Positions 1 to 6,013 of a stretch of 11,559 nt of DNA are shown here, piece after piece. The notes under the pieces were generated by a model. It did not search any database, was not told where the DNA came from, and saw only the letters and a program-made list of their open reading frames with translations. Positions within the stretch are counted from its first letter, which is position 1. Each line of letters opens with the position of its first letter. The DNA is taken from assembly GCA_002748015.1 (NCBI GenBank), contig PDRH01000018.1, positions 1-11,559 of the forward strand, read 5' to 3'. Source of the DNA: Bacteroidota bacterium (lineage in GTDB: Bacteria > Bacteroidota > Bacteroidia > Bacteroidales > CAJPTX01). A program made the position numbers and the translations under genes.

Positions 1-20
1 CGATTGCTGGGGCATCGCTG

Positions 21-500
21 GTGCCATGCATGCGCTCGGAGGGCATGGGGCGGACCTACGCAACCCTCGGGGGGCTGGCCCTGATGCTCCTGGCCCTGAT
101 GGTGTGGGTAGACCAGACGCTACCCGGCGATGAGATGGAGTTCAACCGCAAGATCGAGCGCTTCATGTCGCTAGAGGAGAAGGCTTTGCAAGCGCTAAAT
201 ATGCCGGAGGATACGCCAGATTCGGTGCTGCTGGAAATGGTGCAAGACCCCGGTCTCTACTGCTGGGAGCAGGGGGCGCTCCTAATAGACAGCATGGAGT
301 CCCTCGACCTCACCGAGGAGCAGGAGAGAACGGTAAGGCTGCTGGGAAAGTACTGCGAGCAACGCATCGAGAGCTACCGTCTGCTATACAAGGCGATATC
401 CGAGCAGACCGACAAGTACAACGTGGAGCTACGCAGCCGGGAGGCTGAGATCGGGGCGGTCATCGAAATGTTCTCGGCGGAAGACCTACCGGAGGAGTAG
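21..500 (+). CDS. Unrecognised small single-pass membrane protein
   Basis: I do not recognise this protein. From the GTG at 21 it is 159 residues, with a short basic N-terminus, one hydrophobic segment at about residues 14-30, and then an acidic, mostly helical soluble region that would lie in the periplasm. Two cysteines (C81, C112) in that region could pair. The reading frame is open to the left edge of the window, so the true start may lie outside it; ATG codons at 30 and 45 are alternatives, and none has a well-spaced ribosome binding site. The hydrophobic segment has no lipobox cysteine, so it looks like an anchor rather than a lipoprotein signal. It is followed 61 nt later by another small membrane-protein gene on the same strand. 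Coding status is supported by the acidic, amphipathic composition and lack of a competing gene, but function is unknown. Confidence 0.65.
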   Translation: MPCMRSEGMGRTYATLGGLALMLLALMVWVDQTLPGDEMEFNRKIERFMSLEEKALQALNMPEDTPDSVLLEMVQDPGLYCWEQGALLIDSMESLDLTEEQERTVRLLGKYCEQRIESYRLLYKAISEQTDKYNVELRSREAEIGAVIEMFSAEDLPEE

Positions 501-561
501 CGGGCGGTGGATAGAAAGCAGGGCAGAACTAGGAATATGGTAGTAAGCAATTAGAGGATAG

Positions 562-945
562 ATGGCGAAGATAGAGATAGTCTGCCTGACGGCGGCCAAG
601 CCCTACTTTGATGATGAGCCGCAGGAGGTGATAAAGCGTGGGGTGCATACCTACGAGGTGGGGAGCGGGCGGCACACGGTGTACGCCCGGGCGGCGTGGT
701 GTGGTAGCCCGGAGCTTCTGGTAGACCTCCGGCCGGATGAGACGGTTAGGCTAAGGCTGCAGAGCTTCAAGTACGACCTAGCGAGCAAGGTGGGGCTGAT
801 GATTTCCACCCTCCTCTTTGCGCTGACGCTCTACTTCCCCGTACTCGTTCTGATGGGGGCGTTCATGCTCTACCAGCTCTACCACGTAACCATAGGGCGC
901 AAGCGCTACCTCCGGCTGGAGGTGGTAGAGCATAGCGAGGGTTAG
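562..945 (+). CDS. Hypothetical protein: beta-rich N-terminal domain plus membrane hairpin
   Basis: A 127-residue protein with no family I can name with certainty. Residues 1-70 look beta-stranded and contain a G-x-H-x-V stretch followed by an aromatic/WCGS segment and an ending strand with D-E-T-V-R-L (about 36-66). This pattern resembles small PEGA-like or carboxypeptidase-regulatory-like folds in which a glycine-histidine turn presents a basic side chain, but this is only an analogy. Residues 74-108 are strongly hydrophobic and could form two short membrane spans; a basic tail (GRKRY) follows at about 112-116. The start is supported by AGAGGA just upstream of the ATG. It lies 61 nt after the preceding gene, so they may be co-transcribed, and it ends 9 nt before a strong hairpin at the convergent junction. 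Confidence 0.7.
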   Translation: MAKIEIVCLTAAKPYFDDEPQEVIKRGVHTYEVGSGRHTVYARAAWCGSPELLVDLRPDETVRLRLQSFKYDLASKVGLMISTLLFALTLYFPVLVLMGAFMLYQLYHVTIGRKRYLRLEVVEHSEG

Positions 946-951
946 GACAGC

Positions 952-970
952 AATAGGGGGAGGATGCTGG
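952..970 (+). repeat. Copy 1 of a short intergenic repeat
   Basis: The 19-mer AATAGGGGGAGGATGCTGG here matches the 20-mer at 8311-8330 except for one inserted C and one G/A change. Both copies are intergenic, lie in the same orientation, and form the left arm and loop of a hairpin. A shorter identical piece (12 nt) occurs on the minus strand at 2210-2221. Confidence 0.55.
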
Positions 971-987
971 TCGGCCTCCTCCCCCTA
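954..987. terminator. Hairpin between convergent genes
   Basis: A perfect 11-bp stem (TAGGGGGAGGA at 954-964 with its complement at 977-987) closes a 12-nt loop. It lies 9 nt after the stop of the plus-strand gene and about 20 nt after the stop of the minus-strand Gate gene, the expected place for a shared bidirectional terminator. Neither strand has a clear T-run after the stem, so intrinsic termination is plausible but not certain. The left arm and part of the loop recur in the hairpin at 8315-8342. Confidence 0.55.
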
Positions 988-1006
988 GATAGTATCCCCC
1001 GCAGCG

Positions 1007-2167
1007 CTAGAGAGCCAGCATAACGAGTAGGTGTGCCGTAGCCCCTGCGACTATCCCCCCGACGGTATGCGAGAGGAGCGCCTTGCCGGTTAGCTCCTTC
1101 GTGCCGAGGGCATCCATCATGGCGATATGGGTGGAGATGAAGCCACTCCAGCACATGCATATGCCGGTGAACACGGCTATGTCGTTGGCGGTAACCCTGC
1201 CATTCATGGCCATGTCCTTGATGATGCCAAGGGATGCACCGGTAGACCCGAGCGCGGTGATGGGTACAGATATGGCATCGGGGGTGGAGAAACCGAATAG
1301 CGGGGTAAGTATGATGTTAAGCTTTTCGCCGATGGCTGGCAGGAGGGCTATCCCCTCACGGCTGGCCCCGGTGTACACGCCATCCGGCCCCGGGCCATTG
1401 GTCAGGATGATGACGAGTGTGCAGATGATGAGCACTCCGGGGATGATGGCCATGCCCATATTTACTCCGCTCTTGCCCCCGTCTAGCATGGACTGGATGA
1501 AGCGAGCAAAGCCACCCCCCGACCTCACCACGCGGGTCTTCTCGGGGATGAAGGTTTCGAGGCGGGTCTGGGTCATCTGCTCCGTGCCATAGAGCCTTTT
1601 GGAGAAGAAGAGCATCATGCGGACGGATACTATGCCCCCAACTACGGCGCCGAGGTTACCCAGCAGAGCTGCGGGGATGGCGTTAGGGACGTTGAGGCTC
1701 ATCATGGTGTTGGTAGTAATGAGGCCCATCCCGAATGAGGTGCCGAGGTTGGTAAGAGCTGGTAGCTGGTACTGCCTGAAGTAGCGACGGAAGTTGTCGT
1801 CGTCGGCGAGGGTGAGGACGGCGGGGTTGTCGGAGAGGTAGCAGTTGAGGATGCCCAGGGAGGAGGCCCCAGGGAGGCCGTAGATGGGCTTCATGAGGGG
1901 AGAGAGTATACGGTTGAGCAGGGACACCGTGCCGAACTCCGAGAAGAGACCAGAAAGAGCGCCGGCCAAGACCGCAATGCCCATGAGGTAGAAGCAGATA
2001 TTAATCAGCAGGTCGAAGGCGGTCTCCATGAGGGTTTGTATCATATTGACCCCGCCCATGACCGAGCCGAGGTAGATGAAGAAGGCCAAGAAAAGGATGA
2101 GGAAGATGAAGTTCTCCCGTGTAATCTCCTTCTTAAGGGTTACGTTCTGGTCTAGCTGTTCGCTCAT
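1007..2167 (-). CDS. Gate-domain (nucleoside-recognition) multi-pass membrane protein
   Basis: A 386-residue polytopic inner-membrane protein. It carries two copies of the Gate/nucleoside-recognition type of membrane domain: one at about residues 48-120, ending in a striking N-C-Y-L-S-D-N-P motif (108-115), and one at about 235-318 containing F-S-T-P-D-A and a G-S-T-G-A-S-L-G turn. Hydrophobic segments lie near 20-38, 50-75, 165-185, 236-255, 283-300, 330-348 and 365-385. The family is related to spore maturation proteins SpmA/SpmB and YjiH-type proteins and is close in size to the uncharacterised CD0519/CD1768-type membrane proteins; some Gate-fold relatives move nucleosides or ions, but no substrate can be read from this sequence. 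The frame stays open to an ATG at 2224, but that start would overlap sbcD; the ATG at 2167 has AAGGA 9 nt upstream and is preferred. It is the last gene of the minus-strand run and lies 49 nt after sbcD. Confidence 0.85.
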   Translation of the reverse strand: MSEQLDQNVTLKKEITRENFIFLILFLAFFIYLGSVMGGVNMIQTLMETAFDLLINICFYLMGIAVLAGALSGLFSEFGTVSLLNRILSPLMKPIYGLPGASSLGILNCYLSDNPAVLTLADDDNFRRYFRQYQLPALTNLGTSFGMGLITTNTMMSLNVPNAIPAALLGNLGAVVGGIVSVRMMLFFSKRLYGTEQMTQTRLETFIPEKTRVVRSGGGFARFIQSMLDGGKSGVNMGMAIIPGVLIICTLVIILTNGPGPDGVYTGASREGIALLPAIGEKLNIILTPLFGFSTPDAISVPITALGSTGASLGIIKDMAMNGRVTANDIAVFTGICMCWSGFISTHIAMMDALGTKELTGKALLSHTVGGIVAGATAHLLVMLAL

Positions 2168-2176
2168 TATTACTAT

Positions 2177-2181
2177 TCCTT
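2177..2181 (-). promoter_or_regulatory. Ribosome binding site deciding the Gate gene start
   Basis: AAGGA on the minus strand, 9 nt before the ATG at 2167. It supports the 386-residue form over an N-terminally longer form beginning at 2224 inside the end of sbcD. Confidence 0.55.
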
Positions 2182-2182
2182 G

Positions 2183-2202
2183 TTGGGTTTTTCTTGGGTT
2201 TT
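2183..2202. repeat. Short 11-bp-period direct repeat upstream of the Gate gene
   Basis: On the plus strand TTGGGTTTTT (2183-2192) is followed by TTGGGTTTT (2194-2202), a spacing of one helical turn, inside the 49-nt gap between sbcD and the Gate gene. It lies just upstream of the ribosome binding site, so it would be transcribed leader if the operon reads through. It may be a protein-binding site or simple low-complexity sequence. Confidence 0.3.
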
Positions 2203-2209
2203 GGCTAGG

Positions 2210-2221
2210 CCTCCCCCTATT
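2210..2221 (-). repeat. Partial 12-nt match to the intergenic hairpin repeat
   Basis: AATAGGGGGAGG on the minus strand is identical to the first 12 nt of the repeat at 952-970. It includes the sbcD stop codon and runs into the sbcD-Gate gap. No hairpin forms here, so it may be chance or a decayed copy. Confidence 0.25.
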
Positions 2222-3434
2222 CAACAGATTGTACTATATCCTCTAGGATGGCCATCATGCCCTCAGGCATGGGCTGCTGATACTGCTTCTGGTACTCCTC
2301 CTGGGCTATGGGTAGCGGGGATAGCCGCTGGAGCTCTGGGGCGTGTAGCCGCTGACTCTGCGGCTGGCGACTATCGCCGGGCTTAGGTGTCTGTATAGGG
2401 CCGAGGCGTAGATACCTACCCTTGGCGGCCTGCTGGAAGATGTTAACCAGACCGGGCTCAGGGCTCTGAAGGGGGCAAACAATGCTATAGAAGGGGGCCA
2501 GGAAGTCTGGTTCGGCCTCGGGTACTGCGCTGAGGTGGGCGATGACTTGCTCCTTAGTTCCACGGAGGACCCTTAGCTCTACAGGAGAGCTATAGGGGAG
2601 AAAGGTGGTCTTCGCCTGGCCCTCCCCCTCGATGTCGACCAGCAGGACGCCATGCTCCAGCTGGTGGTCGCGGAAGCTATAGGGGAGAGGCGCACCGCTA
2701 TAGTAGGCAAGCTTTCCCTCACCCAGATGCCCCTCTAGGGCTTGCATCCGGTGTATATGCCCAAAGGCTAGGTAGGTGAAGTGCGGCGGGAAATCGGCCA
2801 TGGCAATACGTTCGAGCGAACCCACCATATCGAACTTGGGCTGAGTGCTCTCCCCGCTGCGGGAGGCGAGCTTGGCGCCAGTGGCGTAGAGGTGTCCTGT
2901 GCAGATGATGGGGTACGGGTGATCCTGGTAGGCACATCCCAGCTGGTGGTAGAACTCTGCAAGCGGACTCCTTTCCTGGGTGGGCTTGGGGCAGTCGGCA
3001 ATGCGCAGATAGGGAACGGCCAGACAGGTGGCAAGACGGCCATCCTGTGTGGTCAGGGGGACTTCAAACTGCGTATAATCCATGGGCTGACCGGGGCTAC
3101 GCTCTACCCCACCCTTTACGTGTATTCTGAGAGCCTGGAGTAGCTCAGCCGGCGCCTCCAGCAGATTGCCAGAGTCGTGGTTGCCCGCAACGATGATGGT
3201 CTGCACGGGGCGCGGCAGAGTAGTCAGGCGCGCCAGAAAATCGAAGTAGAGTCTTCTGGCATGATGGGCGGGGCTAGGCACATCAAAGATATCCCCTGCA
3301 ATGACAAGGGCATCAACGTCATGAGCCTGGATTTGCCCGACCAGCCAATCGAGAAATAGACTCTGCTCCTGGGTTCTATCATAGCCGTAGAAGCGTATGC
3401 CCAGATGCCAATCCGAGGTGTGTAGTATACGCAT
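2217..3434 (-). CDS. sbcD: Nuclease SbcCD subunit D (Mre11-type phosphodiesterase)
   Basis: A cytoplasmic 405-residue metallophosphoesterase, normal length for SbcD. It is the nuclease subunit of the SbcCD complex, which uses Mn ions to cut hairpins, protein-blocked ends and other DNA end structures, with SbcC providing the ATPase. All phosphoesterase motifs are visible: D8-x-H10 in T-S-D-W-H, G47-D48, G84-N85-H86-D87, G180-H181 and G225-H226-I-H228. The C-terminal part from about 290 is the capping/SbcC-contact region. The ATG at 3434 begins the conserved M-R-I-L-H-T-S-D start and lies 16 nt after the stop of the upstream lipoprotein gene, so the gene is probably expressed from the upstream operon. 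Its partner sbcC is not adjacent: it lies beyond 9830, upstream and on the same strand, seven genes away. Confidence 0.97.
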   Translation of the reverse strand: MRILHTSDWHLGIRFYGYDRTQEQSLFLDWLVGQIQAHDVDALVIAGDIFDVPSPAHHARRLYFDFLARLTTLPRPVQTIIVAGNHDSGNLLEAPAELLQALRIHVKGGVERSPGQPMDYTQFEVPLTTQDGRLATCLAVPYLRIADCPKPTQERSPLAEFYHQLGCAYQDHPYPIICTGHLYATGAKLASRSGESTQPKFDMVGSLERIAMADFPPHFTYLAFGHIHRMQALEGHLGEGKLAYYSGAPLPYSFRDHQLEHGVLLVDIEGEGQAKTTFLPYSSPVELRVLRGTKEQVIAHLSAVPEAEPDFLAPFYSIVCPLQSPEPGLVNIFQQAAKGRYLRLGPIQTPKPGDSRQPQSQRLHAPELQRLSPLPIAQEEYQKQYQQPMPEGMMAILEDIVQSVE

Positions 3435-3450
3435 GCTAACACTCGCTGGG

Positions 3451-4425
3451 CTACTGCGGTGGCAGGGCGTTGGTAAGGCTTACGCGGTAGTGCAGAGGGG
3501 TGTATGGCTGAACGGCTTTACCTCCCCCCTCCCCGTAGGCCAGCGGGCTCGGGGCGATTACGTGGAAGACCGTGCCGATTTTCAATCCCTGGGCTATGCC
3601 CCGGAATAGGGGGATAAGGTTCTTCTCGGTAAGGTAGTCGAGCTTAAGCGCCGCTCCAGCCGCAGCGACGGGTATACCATGCTGCATGGCCAGCTCACGG
3701 CTATTGGTGTCGATGAGGAAACCGTTCAGCAGATAGCCCTCGTAGAATACGAAGGAGGTGTACTCTGGGCCGACCTCTGCACCCTGCCCCTCCGTTTCTA
3801 TCCAGCGGTAGTAGCTATTCCCGACCTGCTGATATTCCTGCTCGGGGTGCTGGGCGATGTACTCCTCAATGAGCTTCTTCTCCCGCGCTATAGGGTCCGC
3901 GACTAGCTCGCGGGGGATGAGCGTACAAAGCACCGACCTATGCTGAGGTGCACGCCATAGGTCCTTGGGGTATTCAACGTAGGAGGGGGTTGCCAGAAGC
4001 ACCTCCGCGCCAACCTTCTGGCCTTGCAATGCGGAGAAGAATAGATTCCCCTTGATGGGGCGGAAGGCTGGCTGGTAGGGCTCGGTGGGCTTATACATTC
4101 CGTGCTGCTTCGCCGTATCGCGTAGGGAGGTTGCCAGAAGGTGGCCGTCCAGGTCCTTGGCTACGTAGTCGAAGAGCAACCAGCCCTCTGCGCCTATAGC
4201 CTGCCCATCCCCCTCCTTGAGGCTGACGCTAAATGCGCCCTCGCCAAGGTCGGTGGCCTTACCCTTGTAGTGCGTTTCCTGGTAGGCCTCGAGGCGTACT
4301 CGCTCATCCTCATCAGCAAAGGGGTCTTCCTTCTCCTTATCCTTCTTGCAGGCGGACAGGAGAAAGATGGGGGCGAGGAGCGCAAGGAGCGCACGTGGGC
4401 TTAGTAGTTGCGTATAGGCTTGCAT
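3451..4425 (-). CDS. FKBP-like lipoprotein, two diverged domains (third of three)
   Basis: A 324-residue exported lipoprotein. Residues 1-25 form a signal peptide ending in the lipobox L-S-A-C with C26; the next residues (K-K-D-K-E-K-E-D) are unusually charged. Two FKBP-type peptidyl-prolyl isomerase-like domains follow, at about 55-170 and 200-318, joined by a helical linker around 178-193. The domains resemble each other: L-D-G-H-L-L then Q-H-G-M near 92-110 matches L-N-G-F-L-I then Q-H-G-I near 233-251. The second domain keeps the FKBP-like L-A-Y-G (295-298) and Y228, but the pocket positions equivalent to FKBP12 Trp59 and Phe46 are not recognisable and there is an insertion between the first strands. 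It is therefore either a degenerate isomerase or a binding/chaperone protein. It starts 32 nt after the previous FKBP-like gene and ends 16 nt before sbcD. Confidence 0.8.
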   Translation of the reverse strand: MQAYTQLLSPRALLALLAPIFLLSACKKDKEKEDPFADEDERVRLEAYQETHYKGKATDLGEGAFSVSLKEGDGQAIGAEGWLLFDYVAKDLDGHLLATSLRDTAKQHGMYKPTEPYQPAFRPIKGNLFFSALQGQKVGAEVLLATPSYVEYPKDLWRAPQHRSVLCTLIPRELVADPIAREKKLIEEYIAQHPEQEYQQVGNSYYRWIETEGQGAEVGPEYTSFVFYEGYLLNGFLIDTNSRELAMQHGIPVAAAGAALKLDYLTEKNLIPLFRGIAQGLKIGTVFHVIAPSPLAYGEGGGKAVQPYTPLHYRVSLTNALPPQ

Positions 4426-4457
4426 ATGCTGCTATGATTTATTGCGTAGCGCTGAGG

Positions 4458-5078
4458 CTATGGTTGTGGCTTTTCTTCGATTCTTTCCCCCGAGTAGCCG
4501 ATGAACTCCACGTAGGCGTAGAGGGGGGTATTCTTGGGTACGATGCCGATGGCTCTACTACCGTAGGCAAGGCGTGAGGGTATGCCTATCCAGGCCTTCC
4601 CCTGCCCATGGGCGAAGTGGGAGTAGGCTATACTAAGCCCCTCTATGCTAGCGGTGCGCCCAAGAGTATAGATGACCGGGAGCGTGTTGGTCTTGGTAAG
4701 CACGAGCTTTGCCTTCTGCATGAGCGTCGCCATATTGGACTCGAGCAGGACCTCCTTATCGTTAATCTTGGCGTAGAGAGCGTAGTAGAGGGTAAGCTCC
4801 TCCCCGTCGGCGAGGTCGAGGGAGTCGCCCCTTATAACCGGTGCATACAGCACCGAGTCGTAGCTCCAGATGGGCGGGGGGATTTGCTTCCCCTTCTCAT
4901 CCTTTATGAGCTTATACTCCGCGGCGGCTTCCGCAGCAAGCTTTGCCCTGAGAATGGTGCGCAGAGCCTTCATCTCCTGCGTTTCTATCTGATCCTTGTA
5001 GGGCTTACGGCAGGTGGGCAGCAATCCCAGGCTGACGAGTAGCAACAGGAGGAGTGCGTAGTGCTTAGGGCTTCTCAT
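4458..5078 (-). CDS. FKBP-like lipoprotein, single domain (second of three)
   Basis: A 206-residue exported protein. A basic N-terminus and a leucine run lead to L-P-T-C with C23, a lipobox with an unusual Thr at -1. Residues 30-65 form a helical segment and residues 75-197 an FKBP-like fold, recognised by I-P-S-R-L-A-Y-G (about 166-173), then G-I-V-P and a terminal V-E-F-I-G-Y strand. The equivalent of FKBP12 Tyr82 is kept, while Asp37 and Trp59 equivalents are not, so catalysis is doubtful. It corresponds to the linker plus C-terminal half of its two neighbours. The frame is open to an ATG at 5120, but the ATG at 5078 has AGGAGG 4 nt upstream and begins directly with the signal peptide. This start overlaps the end of the upstream gene by 14 nt, which suggests translational coupling. 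Confidence 0.8.
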   Translation of the reverse strand: MRSPKHYALLLLLLVSLGLLPTCRKPYKDQIETQEMKALRTILRAKLAAEAAAEYKLIKDEKGKQIPPPIWSYDSVLYAPVIRGDSLDLADGEELTLYYALYAKINDKEVLLESNMATLMQKAKLVLTKTNTLPVIYTLGRTASIEGLSIAYSHFAHGQGKAWIGIPSRLAYGSRAIGIVPKNTPLYAYVEFIGYSGERIEEKPQP

Positions 5079-5979
5079 CTTGCCTCCTACCGGGTTTAAG
5101 TTCCTGTAGCTCGACCTCAAATATCACCGTGGTGTAGGGAGGGACTATCCCCGTGGAGCTACCCTGCTCACCGAAGGCTAGGTTGGAGGGAAGGATGAAG
5201 ATGGCCCTTTCGCCATTGCGCATGAGACGTACAGCCCTGTCGAGTCCCTGTATAACCTGCCACTTCTGGCCGAGCACGAAGACGAAGGGTTCGTGCCGCT
5301 TAACAGTAGAATCGAAGTAGGTACCGTCGAGGAAGCGGCCCTCGAACTCGAGGGTTAGGGTATCACCATTCTCGGGGTATTCGCCAGTACCCTTTGCGAG
5401 GGGGATGTAGTAGAGGCTATCGATGGGGTGATTGCGTATGTTATGCTCCTGGAGGTACTGCTTGAGTATGACCTTTTCGTACCCGGAGAAATCCTCGATC
5501 CAGTGGAGGAAGGCCTCCTTATTGCGGGCAAAGGTTATGGAGTCCTCAATGTTGACCATGCGGACATCTATTCGCATGTAGTCAGTCGAATCTAGGTACT
5601 CGGGACGTGTAGAGGTGAGGGTCTTCTGGAAGAATTCATTGGCCGATAGGATGAATGATGCGCTATCTCCGGCGGCCAGCTGCGCCAGGCAGTCGTCAAT
5701 CGATCCCTTATAGGGCGACTCTTCGAGCTGGAAGCGACGCTCCCCATCAAAGAAGAGGGAGTCTTTGGGCGTATAGTACTTAAGGAGCACGGTGATGTAG
5801 TCCCCAGGCTTAGCCTTCGGCTGGTTCTCCCCCAGCTCTATGAGCTGGTAGTAGGTCTGCCCGTCGAGATGCTTATAACCGGGGTATTTTTCCTGGCTAC
5901 ATGCAGAGAAGAAGAGAGCCGCCCCAGCCAGCAGGATGAGGAGCGGATTGACTCTTTGTATGTGTACGGAGCAGGGCAT
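5065..5979 (-). CDS. FKBP-type peptidyl-prolyl isomerase lipoprotein, two domains (first of three)
   Basis: A 304-residue lipoprotein with a signal peptide ending F-S-A-C (C27). An N-terminal, weakly conserved FKBP-like region covers about 50-145. A helical linker (about 150-182, ending in Q-E-H-N-I) leads to a clear FKBP domain at 195-296. Against FKBP12 the C-terminal domain keeps F-D-S (222-224), P-F-x-F-x-L-G (231-237), V-I-Q-G (242-245), G-I-V-P-P (277-281) and the final F-E-V-E-L-Q-E-L strand. Trp59 is replaced by Leu246, Tyr82 by Phe269 and Tyr26 by Phe212, changes seen in some weaker isomerases. It should act in the periplasm or on a membrane surface as a folding factor, and is the most likely of the three neighbours to be catalytically active. 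It lies 34 nt after the kinase gene and overlaps the next gene by 14 nt. Confidence 0.9.
   Translation of the reverse strand: MPCSVHIQRVNPLLILLAGAALFFSACSQEKYPGYKHLDGQTYYQLIELGENQPKAKPGDYITVLLKYYTPKDSLFFDGERRFQLEESPYKGSIDDCLAQLAAGDSASFILSANEFFQKTLTSTRPEYLDSTDYMRIDVRMVNIEDSITFARNKEAFLHWIEDFSGYEKVILKQYLQEHNIRNHPIDSLYYIPLAKGTGEYPENGDTLTLEFEGRFLDGTYFDSTVKRHEPFVFVLGQKWQVIQGLDRAVRLMRNGERAIFILPSNLAFGEQGSSTGIVPPYTTVIFEVELQELKPGRRQDEKP
5083..5088 (-). promoter_or_regulatory. Strong ribosome binding site deciding the second FKBP-like start
   Basis: AGGAGG on the minus strand, 4 nt before the ATG at 5078 and inside the coding end of the upstream gene. It is the best Shine-Dalgarno site I see in the window, and it favours the 206-residue form over one starting at 5120. 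Confidence 0.65.
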
Positions 5980-6013
5980 GCCTATAGTTTTTTGTATTGG
6001 CCTTGCGGTTCTG

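Noticed and set aside
1083..1592. Plus-strand open frame of 169 residues opposite the Gate gene
   Set aside because: Met/Pro/Ser-rich antisense shadow; the minus strand encodes a coherent multi-pass membrane protein.
2165..2224. N-terminally extended Gate protein starting at 2224
   Set aside because: The extra 19 residues overlap the sbcD end and lack a ribosome binding site, whereas the ATG at 2167 has AAGGA.
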